A DNA stretch of 64,000 bases from the NCBI GenBank assembly GCA_023264995.1, contig JAHFUR010000011.1, positions 44,122 through 108,121 on the forward strand, given 5' to 3'. The DNA comes from Acidimicrobiia bacterium. Lineage in GTDB: Bacteria; Actinomycetota; Acidimicrobiia; Acidimicrobiales; AC-14. This document shows positions 1 through 9,076 of the stretch, in pieces. The position numbers and the translations under genes were made by a program. The notes beneath the pieces are model-generated. The model saw only the letters and a list, made by a program, of their open reading frames with translations, did no database searches and was not told where the DNA came from. Numbering within the stretch: position 1 is the first letter of the stretch; every line of letters starts with the position of its first letter.

Positions 1-275
1 TGGCCAACATCCTCACCGACGACCACCGCGAGGCCATGCACCTCAAGCTGACTCGCGACGACGACGGCAAGCCGGTGGACGCCCTGCACATCCACTCCTA
101 CGCCCCGCGTGAGATCACCAAGGACGTGGAGCAGCAGATCTGGAAGGAGCTGGGGGTCGACGAGGAGGTGCCCGAGTCCCTGGGCACGATCGAGGCCGGC
201 AAGCGGAGCGAGCCCCTCGCTATTGCCCAGCTCATTCTGCTGTACCACATGTTCCAGGCCAAGCACTCGAAGTAG
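1..275 (+). CDS. C-terminal part of an unrecognised protein
   Basis: The frame is already open at the window edge (codons begin at base 3) and ends at a TAG, so about 90 C-terminal residues are visible and the start lies outside. I do not recognise the family. The segment is charged and mostly helical in character, with an acidic stretch (GVDEEVPES) and a hydrophobic end (AQLILLYHMF) followed by a basic tail. It converges with the next gene with one base between the stop codons, so no terminator fits between them. Confidence 0.6.
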   Translation, partial: ANILTDDHREAMHLKLTRDDDGKPVDALHIHSYAPREITKDVEQQIWKELGVDEEVPESLGTIEAGKRSEPLAIAQLILLYHMFQAKHSK

Positions 276-276
276 G

Positions 277-762
277 TCAGTCGAAGAGGTCGCGCGGAAG
301 GTGGCCGGTGCGCAGGAACTTCCTGCGCACCGCGGCGTCTGACAGCCGGAAGCGGTGCCAGCACCAGGCGACGACCAGCGCACCCAGCAGCTCCTCGATC
401 ACCAGTACGGCCGGGCCGTGGTCGAGCGCCGGGAGGCGCCCGGTCAACGGACGGCCAAAGAACGGCCACCAGAAGGTCTCAGTGCGCGCCCACATGCCGT
501 CGGCCACGAGGTGGGCGAACATGCCGATGGGAACAGCCAGCAGGCTCCGGCGCACGTGCCGGTGGCCACGGGTCGCAACCATGACCGCCGTCAGCACGAT
601 CACCGCACCTACCAGCGTGTGGCCGACGCGAGCACCCCCGAAACGGGCGTCCACCAGGTCCGGCAGCAGAGCGCCGACCACCAGCATGCGGTAGTCGAAG
701 GCCGGGTCACGGAAGACGAGCCACACCAGGCCGAGCGCCACTCCCGCGGGCCAGAAGATCAC
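277..762 (-). CDS. DUF457/YdjM-like membrane protein
   Basis: A 161-aa hydrophobic protein with about four membrane segments. It carries the pattern of the membrane 'metal-dependent hydrolase' (YdjM/DUF457) family: an early GALLPDLVD, then GHTLVGA, then a His/Asp motif MFAHLVADGMW. Family members are integral membrane proteins of poorly defined function. The chosen start is a GTG one base after the upstream zinc-ribbon gene's stop (TGACGTG), implying translational coupling. Starting at the next Met would delete the first membrane segment. Function beyond the family name is not shown by the sequence. Confidence 0.75.
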   Translation of the reverse strand: MIFWPAGVALGLVWLVFRDPAFDYRMLVVGALLPDLVDARFGGARVGHTLVGAVIVLTAVMVATRGHRHVRRSLLAVPIGMFAHLVADGMWARTETFWWPFFGRPLTGRLPALDHGPAVLVIEELLGALVVAWCWHRFRLSDAAVRRKFLRTGHLPRDLFD

Positions 763-763
763 G

Positions 764-1480
764 TCAGGGGCGGACGAGGATGCGCTCGCACTGCTCGCAC
801 CGCACGAGCGTCTCCGCCGGCTCTTTGCGCAGCCGGGCCACCTCGGTGGCGGGCAAGGCCAGGTGGCAGCCGCCGCACCTTCCGTTGACGAGCGGGGCCG
901 CCGCCACTCCCCCGAGACGGGCACGGAGCATTTCGTAGAGGGCACCGACCTCAGCCGGGATCGCCGCCGCGGCCTCGGCCCGGGCCACGACCTCCTCGGC
1001 CAGCTCGCGGTCGATCGCGGCCTGGCTCTCGGCCACTGCGGCGCGGAGGCGGACGCCGGCGGCATCGAGCGCGTCACGGCGGCGTCCGAGCTCGGCGAGC
1101 TGCTCGTCGAGGCGTTCCTTCCCGTCCATCGCCTCGAGGACCTCGTCCTCCATGGCTGACCGCCGCTCGCGGAGGGCCGAACCCTCGGTCTGCATGGCCT
1201 GCAGCTCCCGGGGCACGGTGACCACGCCGGAGTAGAGCTTGGCGTCGAGCTCGGCGATCTTGGCCTCGACCACCGCCAGTTCGGCTTCGAGGTGGCGCAG
1301 GGCCCGAGCCGATTCCGCCGCGTTCGCGTCGGCGCCGGCCAACGACCCCTCGACCAACGCCAACTCGTCCTCGGCGGCAGCGAGCTCGGCCAGCTCCGGG
1401 AGGTTGGTTCGCCGGTGCCGGAGGCGGTCCGCGGCGGTGTCGAGGTCCTGCACCCGCAACAGGTCGTGAAAGACCGTCAA
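764..1480 (-). CDS. C4-type zinc-ribbon coiled-coil protein
   Basis: A 238-aa protein. Residues 1-180 are an Ala/Glu/Arg-rich antiparallel coiled coil beginning MTVFHDLLRVQDLDT. The C-terminus has two CxxC pairs (CGGCHLALP and CEQCERILV) that form a C4 zinc ribbon. This is the architecture of the widespread DUF164/CT398-like family (zf-RING_7). Its biochemical role is unsettled; members are often near RNase H or Nif3-like genes, which are not visible here. It is coupled to the downstream membrane-protein gene. Confidence 0.85.
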   Translation of the reverse strand: MTVFHDLLRVQDLDTAADRLRHRRTNLPELAELAAAEDELALVEGSLAGADANAAESARALRHLEAELAVVEAKIAELDAKLYSGVVTVPRELQAMQTEGSALRERRSAMEDEVLEAMDGKERLDEQLAELGRRRDALDAAGVRLRAAVAESQAAIDRELAEEVVARAEAAAAIPAEVGALYEMLRARLGGVAAAPLVNGRCGGCHLALPATEVARLRKEPAETLVRCEQCERILVRP

Positions 1481-1489
1481 GCGCGCAGG

Positions 1490-3688
1490 CTACCCGCGGT
1501 TGCGGCGGGTCGTCGGCGTCACCCTGTCGATCGGCGGGATGCTCACCTTCGGAATGGTGATGTCGGGGACCGGGATCGAGATGTTCGGGATGTTCGGGAT
1601 CGTCACCGGCAACCCGTTCGGCAGTTGGCCGGGCTGGTTCGGGTTCGGGCCGCCCCCGTTGGGGCTGTTGTCGTCGGTCCGCCTATCGGTCGGCGCGACC
1701 TCGCCGTCGAGCGCCAGGAACTTCGGCGCCCGCTGGTTGGGGACGCGCTCGGGGGGGGCGAAGTCGATCACGGCCTGGCCGGCCAGGAACTGCTTCATGA
1801 AGGCGCTGAAGATCATGGCCGGGTAGGTGCCGCCGTAGACCTTGGGGAAGATGCCGACGTTGTACATGGAGATGGCGTTGCTCGCCGGGGCTCCCATCCA
1901 GACCGCGGTGGCCAACTTCGGGGTGACACCGACGAACCAGGCGTCGACATTGTTGTCGGTGGAGCCGGTCTTCCCGGCCACCTGCCAGCGGGGCACCTGC
2001 GCCGCCGTACCCGTTCCCCGCTGCACGACCTGCATCAGGGTCTGGGTGACGGTGCGGGCGTTGGCCACCGAGACGGCCCGCTCGCCCTTGGTGGACTGCT
2101 TGAAGAGGACGTTGCCGTCGCGGTCCTCGACCCGGTCGATGAAGTACGGCTCGTGGTACTCCCCGTCGTTAGCCAGGGTGGCGTAGGCCGCCGCCATCTC
2201 GAGCGGGGTGACGTCACGCGAGCCCAGGGTGATGGAAAGCAGGGGCGCCAGATCGGCCTTCTTGACGCCCATGCGGCGGGCCACGTCGACCACCTTGTCC
2301 GGCCCGACCAGCTTGATCAGCCGGGCGAAGGCGCAGTTCACCGAGCCCACCGTGGCCTCCGTCAGGCTCAGCACCCCCGCCGACTCCCCTTCGGCGTTGG
2401 TCGGGTCCCATTTCCCGATGATGCTGTTGGGGTCGGGGATGACGCACGGGTAGGACCCCAGGATGGTGTCCGCGGGGATGTCGCCCTGCTCGAGGGCGGC
2501 CATAAGGGTGAACATCTTGAAGGCCGACCCGACCTGGCGGCCCTTGCCGGTGACGAGGTCGATCTTGTGGTTGGCGAAGTCCAGCCCACTGACCGCCGCC
2601 CGCACCGCACCGCTGGCCGGTTCGACCGAGACCAGGGCGGCGTTGAACGGGCCTCTGTTGGCAGGGAGCGTGTCGGCGATGGTCTGCTCGGCCATATCCT
2701 GGGCCCGGGGGATGATCGTGGTGTGGATGCTGATCCCGCCCCGGAACACGAGCCGGTTGCGCTCGGCATCGGTACCGCCGAGGTACTTCGGGTCGTTCAG
2801 GAGCTGGTCGACCACGTGGCGGGTGAAGTAGTTGGTGCCGGCCACCTCCTTCTCAGGGAGCGGCGTGGGGAGCGGCTCGGTCTTGAGCTCGATGACCTGC
2901 TCCGGAGTGATGTCGCCCAGGCGGCCCATCCGGTCGATGATCACGTCGCGCCGGCCGCGGGCGTCCTCGGGGTTGTTGTAGGGGTCGGCGCCCACCGGGT
3001 TCCGGATGAGCCCGGCCAGCAGGATGCCCTGCCCGAGTGAGAGCTTCTCGACGCCGGTCTGGTAGTAGAGCTCAGCCGCGGCCTGAAGGCCGTAGGCCCC
3101 ATTGCCGAAGTACACGGTGTTCAGGTAGCGCTCGAGGATCTCCGTCTTGGTCATCTGACGTTCGAGCCGGATGGCCAGCGACGCCTCCTGGAGCTTGCGG
3201 TTCACGTCCTGCTTGGGGTTCAGCAGGGCGGTCTTGACCAACTGCTGGGTGATGGTGGACCCACCCTCGGTGACCTCGCCGGCTTCGAGGTTGGAGACGA
3301 GCGCCCGGGTCATGGACCGGAGGTCCAGGGGGCCGTGCTCGTAGAAGCGCTCGTCCTCGGCGTCGAGCACGGCCTTGACCACGTGCGGGGGCACCTTGTC
3401 GATCGGGACAGGCAGCCGGTCCTCCTCCCCGTGGAGGTACTGGAGGATGGTGCCGTCGGCGGCGTAGAGGACCGACCGGGTGGCGAGAGGGGCCAGCTCG
3501 ATCCGGGCCACATCGGACCCCGCCTCGCCGGCGGTGAAGAAGGCTCGGGCTTGGTTGAACAGGACCGCGCTACCGACGGCCAGGATCCCGCCGGCGACGG
3601 CGGTGGTGACGGCCCACTGCACGATGACCCGGAGGCCCTTGGCCGAGAGCCGGCCCACCGCCTTGCCGAGACGGCTGGGCTCCGGCAT
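1490..3688 (-). CDS. class A penicillin-binding protein (transglycosylase/transpeptidase)
   Basis: A bifunctional peptidoglycan polymerase of about 732 aa, anchored by one membrane segment (residues about 20-44) with the catalytic domains outside the cell. The GT51 domain shows DAEDERFYEHG (about 109-119) and GGSTITQQLVK (about 142-152). The transpeptidase has SAFK (about 388-391, nucleophile Ser), SVN (about 449-451) and KTGST (about 573-577). The tail from about residue 655 is rich in Pro/Asn/Ile and looks like an extended wall-spanning tether. The start is ATG at 3688; a GTG two codons upstream is the alternative, and neither has a clear ribosome-binding site. It sits 9 bp upstream of the zinc-ribbon gene, so the three genes may be co-transcribed. 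Confidence 0.93.
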   Translation of the reverse strand: MPEPSRLGKAVGRLSAKGLRVIVQWAVTTAVAGGILAVGSAVLFNQARAFFTAGEAGSDVARIELAPLATRSVLYAADGTILQYLHGEEDRLPVPIDKVPPHVVKAVLDAEDERFYEHGPLDLRSMTRALVSNLEAGEVTEGGSTITQQLVKTALLNPKQDVNRKLQEASLAIRLERQMTKTEILERYLNTVYFGNGAYGLQAAAELYYQTGVEKLSLGQGILLAGLIRNPVGADPYNNPEDARGRRDVIIDRMGRLGDITPEQVIELKTEPLPTPLPEKEVAGTNYFTRHVVDQLLNDPKYLGGTDAERNRLVFRGGISIHTTIIPRAQDMAEQTIADTLPANRGPFNAALVSVEPASGAVRAAVSGLDFANHKIDLVTGKGRQVGSAFKMFTLMAALEQGDIPADTILGSYPCVIPDPNSIIGKWDPTNAEGESAGVLSLTEATVGSVNCAFARLIKLVGPDKVVDVARRMGVKKADLAPLLSITLGSRDVTPLEMAAAYATLANDGEYHEPYFIDRVEDRDGNVLFKQSTKGERAVSVANARTVTQTLMQVVQRGTGTAAQVPRWQVAGKTGSTDNNVDAWFVGVTPKLATAVWMGAPASNAISMYNVGIFPKVYGGTYPAMIFSAFMKQFLAGQAVIDFAPPERVPNQRAPKFLALDGEVAPTDRRTDDNSPNGGGPNPNQPGQLPNGLPVTIPNIPNISIPVPDITIPKVSIPPIDRVTPTTRRNRG

Positions 3689-3753
3689 GAACACGCCGAA
3701 ACGCTACTTCGCCCCGGCGCCACCGGTTGCGCGGCGGGACGGCCGGCGCTGGC

Positions 3754-3960
3754 TCAGCCCCACTCCTCGCCGAGCATGGCTTCCAGCCGTTCCTTGCGGC
3801 GGGGCTTCTCGGTCTTCGCCGTCTGCTTCGCCCGGCACCGGCCGGAAAGGCCGTGCAGCCAGAGCGTGGTCTTGGCGTCGTCGTCGGGCTCGCCCACGAC
3901 CCGGGCGTAGCAGTCCGGGCAGCGGTAGACCTTGCGGATGGCGGGCCTAGGAGCGGTCAT
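3754..3960 (-). CDS. small basic CPDC protein, unknown
   Basis: A 68-aa protein with a CPDC pair (residues 14-17), a third Cys at about 42, and a Lys/Arg-rich second half. One zinc-knuckle half-site is visible, but a full C4 set is not. I do not recognise a family. It is on the same strand as the penicillin-binding protein gene, about 65 bp upstream of it. Codon use matches its neighbours, and no competing longer frame makes sense here. Existence is likely but not certain. Confidence 0.55.
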   Translation of the reverse strand: MTAPRPAIRKVYRCPDCYARVVGEPDDDAKTTLWLHGLSGRCRAKQTAKTEKPRRKERLEAMLGEEWG

Positions 3961-4149
3961 CGCTGCCGTCGCTCCGTGTCGGCCGGATCCTGCGTTGGGT
4001 TCTCATGGTCGTACGCTGTCCAGGATACGCCCTCCGGGTTTCCTAGTTGGCCAGCGCCAGTAGTCTCACTTTCGCTAGAGTCGTCCTATCCGGTCTGGTT
4101 CGATGTCGTCTGCCTGCAAGTCGGCGACGACAGAAGGAGTAGGGAAAGC

Positions 4150-4293
4150 ATGAGCAAGCTCAGCGACATCATCGCCAGGGGCACCTGTGCGCTGTGCGGC
4201 AAGGGTGTGCACATCGACAGCCACGAAGGCCGGGTCGCCTGCAACGGCTGCAACATGGCCACCGACAACTGCACCTGCCCGCCCGAGCGCTAG
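4150..4293 (+). CDS. small zinc-ribbon-like protein, 47 aa
   Basis: A 47-aa protein with a strong ribosome-binding site (AGGAGTAGGG) just before the ATG. It has six Cys (C13, C16, C31, C34, C41, C43) arranged as CALC, CNGC and CTC, plus two His at 21 and 25. Two CxxC pairs 15 residues apart are what a zinc ribbon needs. It stands alone and is followed by a hairpin that could be its terminator. Upstream, bases 3961-4149 carry no gene. Family and function are not recognised. Confidence 0.7.
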   Translation: MSKLSDIIARGTCALCGKGVHIDSHEGRVACNGCNMATDNCTCPPER

Positions 4294-4327
4294 GCCCCCC
4301 CCCGGGCCTGACGGCCTGTTTGGGGGC
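4294..4327 (+). terminator. possible terminator hairpin after the small zinc-ribbon gene
   Basis: GCCCCC at 4294-4299 pairs with GGGGGC at 4322-4327, enclosing a GGCC-TGAC-GGCC hairpin. The arms start right after the stop codon, and a short T-run lies inside the 3' side. There is no clean U-tail. Confidence 0.4.
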
Positions 4328-4335
4328 GACGCGAG

Positions 4336-4698
4336 TTACTCGCCCCTGAAGGTGGGGTTGTAGATGAACCCGACGATCGACCCCATCGGGTTGGTCACGC
4401 TCCCCGTCACGATGCCGCCGCCGACCTCGGAAACCGGCGCGTGCAGCGTCGCGCCCTGGGCCAGGGCGGCGTCGACCGCGGCTCCGACGTCGTCAACGCC
4501 CCAGTAGGTCATGGCCCCGCCGGCAGGGTCGCCATCGGGGAGCAGGCCCAGCTCGTAGCCGCCGACCTCGAAACCCACGTAGAAGGTCTCCTGGAAGTAG
4601 GGGGCCACGCCGAGCAGGGCGCTCCACCACTGGGTGGCCGCGGCCAGGTCGGGCGCCGGGTAGATCACGGTGCGGAGCCCTTGCAAGGAGATGGCCAT
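4336..4698 (-). CDS. VOC-family (glyoxalase/bleomycin-resistance fold) protein
   Basis: A 120-aa single-domain protein matching one vicinal-oxygen-chelate module pair: an N-terminal TVIYPAPDLAAATQWWSALLG strand-helix unit, then GGYELGLLPDG and a C-terminal NPMGSIVGFIYNP. The usual metal-ligand Glu in the last strand (E-x-x-N) is replaced by IVGFIYN, so it may bind a ligand without classical metal catalysis. Substrate unknown. It lies downstream of the tandem histidine kinases on the same strand. Confidence 0.8.
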   Translation of the reverse strand: MAISLQGLRTVIYPAPDLAAATQWWSALLGVAPYFQETFYVGFEVGGYELGLLPDGDPAGGAMTYWGVDDVGAAVDAALAQGATLHAPVSEVGGGIVTGSVTNPMGSIVGFIYNPTFRGE

Positions 4699-4729
4699 AC
4701 GGGGATCCTGCCACCGTGGCCGGCCGGAG

Positions 4730-6775
4730 TCAGCGGGCCGCCTCGCCGTCGGGTACCTGCATCCACCGCCGGAGGGCCCGGTCCAACTCGGAACGGTGGA
4801 GGGGCTTGGAGAGGAAGTCGTCCATCCCGGCGGCCCGGCACCGCTCCTTGTCCTCCACGGTCGCGCTGGCCGTCATGGCGATCACCGGGAGGTGGTCGGG
4901 CGCCGACTCCCGGCGCCGGATCTCAGCGGTCGCTTCGAACCCGTCCATCTCGGGCATCTGGCAGTCCATCAGGACCAGGTCGTAGCGGCCCCGGCCCAGC
5001 GCCTCGAGCGCCTCGATGCCGTTCCCAGCACCGTCGCTGGCGTAGCCCAGCTTGGTCACCGTCGCCGACGTGACCAGCTTGTTGATGGGGTTGTCGTCCA
5101 CGATGAGCACCCGCCGGCGAGGTCCACCTGAGCTCGACGCCTCTGGTCCGACAGGGTCGCCGGCCGGCGGTGTGGCCGGCCCGACCGGGCTGGCGACCCG
5201 GCCGAAGGGCAGGTCGACCCAGAACGTGCTGCCCTGGCCAGGCGTGCTGTCGGCTCCGATGCTGCCGCCCATGGCATCGACCAGACGGCGACAGATGGCG
5301 AGGCCCAACCCCGTGCCCCCGTACCTGCGGGTCGTCGACGCGTCCGCCTGCCTGAAGGGCTCGAAGAGCCGCTCAGTGATGGCCCGGTCGAACCCGATGC
5401 CGGAGTCGACCACCTCGATGTGGACGCGAACCTGGTCGGCGGTACCCTCCCCGCGCAGGGACGCCCGCACCGAAACCGCCCCGGCGGGGGTGAACTTCAC
5501 CGCGTTCGACACCAGGTTCAGCAGGACCTGACGCAGCCGCCCGGCATCGCCGCGTACCCAAACCGGCACGTCGGGAGCGCGCGACACCGTCAGTTCCAGG
5601 CCGCGAGCCCGGGCGGGTTCGGCCTCCAGGGCGACGACCTCGTCGAGGGCCTGGACCAGATCGAAGTCGACGACCTCCAGCTCCAGTCGGCAGGCCTCGA
5701 TCTTCGAGAAATCGAGTATGTCGTTGATGATCCCGAGCAGGGCGTCGCCCGAGGCCCGGACGCCGTCGGCGTACTCGCGCTGCACGGCAGTCAGGTCGGT
5801 GTCGAGGAGGAGCGCGGTGAGGCCGATCACCCCGTTCATCGGCGTACGGATCTCGTGGCTCATGGTGGCCAGGAACTCCGATTTCAACCGCGAGGACTCG
5901 AGCGCGCTGTCCCGGGCCTCGGCCAGCTCCCGCTCGAGGCGCTCGTGCTCGGTGATGTCGTGGAAGGTCCACACCCGCCCGACGACGGCCCCTGCCACGC
6001 GCTGTGGTTTCGACGACCGCTCGAAGACACGTCCGTCGCGCAGCGCCAGTGCGTCGTGGCTCTCGGCCTCCGGGTGGAACCGCAGCTCCTCGGCGCCCGC
6101 GGCAAAGGCGCCGGGGTCCCTCATCTGCTCGATGACGGCGTCCATGGCTGCGTCCCTGTCCTCCGCGGTCATGGCCGGACCAGGGAGGCCCCACATCTCC
6201 GCGAACCTGGCGTTGAAGCTGACGAAACCCCCGTCGTGGTCGGCAACGAGGATCCCGTCGGCCGTCGACTCGAGTGTGGCGGCCAGCAGGGAGTGTGTCT
6301 GGACCAGTTCGGCGTGGGACTGGCGGAGCTCGTTCGTCCGCTCCTCGACGAGCTGCTCGAGCCGCGTGGTCCGCGCCCTGCGGTCGATCTCGAGCGTGCG
6401 CCGGCGCAACGCGTTGGCCACGTTGATGATCAGCTCGTTCTGCTCGAAGGGCTTGATGATGTAGCCGTATGCCCCGGCGTCGAGCGCGGCCTGCGCCAGA
6501 CTGGGATCGTCGAGGCCGGTGACCATCACGACGGCGATCTCCGGGTTGGAAACGGCAAGCCGCGTGGCAAACGAGAGCCCCGATTCGCCCGGCATGTCGA
6601 TGTCGCACAGGACCAGACCGATATCTCCTTCGGCGAGCTGCGCATCGGCCGCCGCGCACCCCTCTGCCGTCCGGACCGTGTAGCCCCGCCGCGCGAGTTG
6701 CCGGGCGATCGTCCTGCGCACCGCCTCCTCGTCGTCCAGCACGAGGACCGTGGCCGGCACCTCGATAGGCGGCAC
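4730..6775 (-). CDS. hybrid sensor kinase REC-PAS-HisKA-HATPase-REC
   Basis: A 681-aa cytoplasmic signalling protein with no membrane segment. Domains in order: receiver (about 8-122, acidic pair D14/D15, phospho-acceptor D58 in CDIDMPG, KPF near 108), a helical linker, PAS (about 162-275), HisKA with MSHEIRTP (H307), HATPase with NLVSNAVKFT and a GTGLGLAI box, and a second receiver (about 552-670, phospho-Asp in LMDCQMPEMDG). It starts at GTG, 2 bp after the stop of the preceding membrane kinase, so the two are almost certainly co-expressed. The N-terminal receiver could accept phosphate from that kinase (inference). No DNA-binding output domain is encoded nearby. Confidence 0.9.
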   Translation of the reverse strand: MPPIEVPATVLVLDDEEAVRRTIARQLARRGYTVRTAEGCAAADAQLAEGDIGLVLCDIDMPGESGLSFATRLAVSNPEIAVVMVTGLDDPSLAQAALDAGAYGYIIKPFEQNELIINVANALRRRTLEIDRRARTTRLEQLVEERTNELRQSHAELVQTHSLLAATLESTADGILVADHDGGFVSFNARFAEMWGLPGPAMTAEDRDAAMDAVIEQMRDPGAFAAGAEELRFHPEAESHDALALRDGRVFERSSKPQRVAGAVVGRVWTFHDITEHERLERELAEARDSALESSRLKSEFLATMSHEIRTPMNGVIGLTALLLDTDLTAVQREYADGVRASGDALLGIINDILDFSKIEACRLELEVVDFDLVQALDEVVALEAEPARARGLELTVSRAPDVPVWVRGDAGRLRQVLLNLVSNAVKFTPAGAVSVRASLRGEGTADQVRVHIEVVDSGIGFDRAITERLFEPFRQADASTTRRYGGTGLGLAICRRLVDAMGGSIGADSTPGQGSTFWVDLPFGRVASPVGPATPPAGDPVGPEASSSGGPRRRVLIVDDNPINKLVTSATVTKLGYASDGAGNGIEALEALGRGRYDLVLMDCQMPEMDGFEATAEIRRRESAPDHLPVIAMTASATVEDKERCRAAGMDDFLSKPLHRSELDRALRRWMQVPDGEAAR

Positions 6776-6777
6776 GG

Positions 6778-8871
6778 TCAGGTGGTCCCTGCCGGTTGAA
6801 GTGCCGACGCCACCGCCGCCAGCAGGCCCTCCTCGGAGAACGGCTTCTCGAGGACATTGGCCGGGCCACCACTGTCGATGCCTCGGCGGGCCAGCAGGTT
6901 GGCGCTGTAGCCGGACATGAACAGCACGTGCAACCCGTCCTCACGCCCTTGCAGGGTGTCGGCGAGCTGTTTCCCGTCGACGCCGCCGGGCATGATGACG
7001 TCGGTCAGGAGCAGGTCCACCGGGCCACGGTCGAACATCTCGGCGGCATCGACCCCATTGGCGGCTTCGATGACCCGGTAGCCGGCGTGGGCCAGCATTC
7101 GCCGGGCCGCGACTCGGAGCGCGTCCTCGTCCTCGACAAGGAGGATCGTCTGCCCGTCCGCGCCGGTGGGGGCGACAACGGGCTGAGCCTTTGCCGCCGG
7201 CTCGGCGGAGGCGCAACGGAGGACCACTTCGAACGACGAGCCATCGCCGGGGGTCGAACGGACGTCGATCGTGCCGCCGGCGCGCGCCACGATCCCGTAG
7301 ACGCTGGCCAGGCCCAGCCCGGTGCCACGGCCCTGCTCCTTGGTGGTGAAGAACGGCTCGAAGACGCGGGCCAGCACCGCGGGCTCCATCCCCGTCCCGG
7401 TGTCCGTCACCGTCAGGCGGACGTGACCTGGCCCGAGGTCACCGCTCGGCCCCGGCCCGGCGTCTTCGACGAGATCGGTGGTGATCGAGATCGTGCCCGG
7501 ACCGTCGATGGCGTCGCCGGCGTTGACCACCAGGTTCGTGAGGAGCTGCTCGAGCTCGGCGGCGCCGAAGCTCACCGGTGGGAGCCCGGGTGCCAAGCTG
7601 GTCCGGATCTCGACCGCTTCGCCGACTGCGTGGGCCAAGAGGCTCTGGAGCTCGAGGATCCCGGCATTGAGGTCGATGGGCTCCTCGGACGCCGGGGCAT
7701 CCTTGCCGAACTGAAGGAGCTGTCGGGTCAAGCCGGCACCCCGGCGCGCCGCCTTCCTGATCTCGTCGACATCCGCCCTAGACGGTTGGTCGGCGAGGTC
7801 GTCGGCGACGAGGTCGGCGTAGCCCATGATGGCGGCAAGGATGTTGTTGAAATCGTGGGCCACCCCTCCGGCCAGCCGGCCCACCGCTTCCAACCGCTGC
7901 GCCTGGCGGAGCTGGGCCTCCAACGCGCCGCGCTCGAGGTCGGCTGCGTCACGCGCTGCCGACGCGGCATCGAGCTGCTCAACCAGAAGGAGCGCGGCGT
8001 CTCGCCGCCGGAGGTTCATCTCGATCACGCACGCCACCAGCCAACCGGCGAGCAGGAGGAGGGAGAAGGAAATCCACGGCAGCTCGGTGCTCAGGCCTCC
8101 TGAGAGGGGGTGCTTCCCCCAGACGACGTAGGTAATGGGGGCGGAGCCGATGCTGACGGTCCTCGTCACGTGGTCGCGAGCGACCGGCCCGGTGGCGATC
8201 ACCAAACCCTCGGGCGAGGGTTCCGCGCCGACGTAGAGGGCAACGTTGACGTCGGCAAGACCGCCGCTGCCGGTCCCGGCCCCCTGTGATGCCGCCAAGA
8301 GCAATGGGATCTCGTAGTACGCCACGTAAGGACCGGCACCATCGGGAGCGCCAGCGGCCATGACGAGGCGCCGGGCGATGCCCTCGCCGAGGATGCCGAC
8401 CACGACGAACCTGCCGGCGAAGGCCTCCGAGATCCGGGCGTCCGCCGCCGGGCTCGGCTGGGCGACGATGGCCAGCGCCGACGCGTCCGCGCCGAGGCTC
8501 GCCGCGACGACGAGCTGTCCGGCGGTGCGGGTGAGAAGCGCCCATGACTGCCCGGCGCCGCCGGCGCTCGACGACGAACCCGCGACCGAACGGAACACGT
8601 CGGGGTCGCCGGCGCTGTGATTGGCGACGATGGCTGCTGACACGACGGCGCTCTGTTCCTGGGCGCCGAGGCTCTGGACGACCTGCCCGAGCTGATCGGC
8701 CTCGGAGCCCAACAGGCGCCGCTCGTTGTCGTCACGGACCGACCGGGTGAACGCGAAGGCGCTGACCGCGAGCGCGGCAACCACGATGACCACCACCGCC
8801 GTCGTCAGGTGGTAACGCCGGTGCCGTCGGCTCTGTCCGCCGGCCACGTTGGCCCGTTCGGCAATGTCCAT
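6778..8871 (-). CDS. membrane hybrid histidine kinase with C-terminal receiver
   Basis: A 697-aa protein. TM1 lies at about 23-43, followed by an extracytoplasmic sensor of about 240 residues with no family I recognise, then TM2 (ISFSLLLLAGWLVACVI). After that come a coiled-coil linker, a HisKA-type dimer region with GGVAHDFNNILA (phospho-His in AHDFNN), a HATPase with NLVVNAGDAI and GTGLGLASV, and a receiver with LLTDVIMPGGVDG. The AHDFNN type is typical of NtrB-like/hybrid kinases. The ATG at 8871 has a GAGGCGG upstream; a longer frame exists but would run into the divergent oxidoreductase control region. It is the first gene of a two-kinase operon. Confidence 0.88.
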   Translation of the reverse strand: MDIAERANVAGGQSRRHRRYHLTTAVVVIVVAALAVSAFAFTRSVRDDNERRLLGSEADQLGQVVQSLGAQEQSAVVSAAIVANHSAGDPDVFRSVAGSSSSAGGAGQSWALLTRTAGQLVVAASLGADASALAIVAQPSPAADARISEAFAGRFVVVGILGEGIARRLVMAAGAPDGAGPYVAYYEIPLLLAASQGAGTGSGGLADVNVALYVGAEPSPEGLVIATGPVARDHVTRTVSIGSAPITYVVWGKHPLSGGLSTELPWISFSLLLLAGWLVACVIEMNLRRRDAALLLVEQLDAASAARDAADLERGALEAQLRQAQRLEAVGRLAGGVAHDFNNILAAIMGYADLVADDLADQPSRADVDEIRKAARRGAGLTRQLLQFGKDAPASEEPIDLNAGILELQSLLAHAVGEAVEIRTSLAPGLPPVSFGAAELEQLLTNLVVNAGDAIDGPGTISITTDLVEDAGPGPSGDLGPGHVRLTVTDTGTGMEPAVLARVFEPFFTTKEQGRGTGLGLASVYGIVARAGGTIDVRSTPGDGSSFEVVLRCASAEPAAKAQPVVAPTGADGQTILLVEDEDALRVAARRMLAHAGYRVIEAANGVDAAEMFDRGPVDLLLTDVIMPGGVDGKQLADTLQGREDGLHVLFMSGYSANLLARRGIDSGGPANVLEKPFSEEGLLAAVASALQPAGTT

Positions 8872-9060
8872 GCCCGCTGACCGCCGCCTCGACTTCACTC
8901 GAAGGCTCACACCATGCACTATCGACCGGGACGCGTCGCCGCGCGTAGGGTCGTTTGCACCGTCTTCCGGGGAGTCGTTTACAGCCCGCCCAGGCCGCCC
9001 TTCACATGCGATGGCTGACCGCGTATCGTCACATCCACCGCTGAGGGAGCGGTATGGGCA

Positions 9061-9070
9061 AAGGGAGGTG
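9061..9070 (+). promoter_or_regulatory. ribosome-binding site fixing the flavoenzyme start
   Basis: AAGGGAGGTG lies 6 bases before the ATG at 9077. It decides for this start over several upstream in-frame ATGs, which lie in the intergenic region shared with the divergent kinase gene (8872-9076). Confidence 0.7.
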
Positions 9071-9076
9071 GCCGGC

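Noticed and set aside
1749..1756. Run of eight G in the penicillin-binding protein gene as a phase-variation tract
   Set aside because: The frame is intact and such runs arise from Pro-Pro codons at this GC level; no second sign of phase variation.
1292..3040. Long plus-strand reading frame opposite the penicillin-binding protein gene
   Set aside because: It is a GC-driven shadow: the opposite strand has complete GT51 and transpeptidase motifs, and the shadow protein has no recognisable domain. The same applies to several other long frames opposite his, trp and fab genes.
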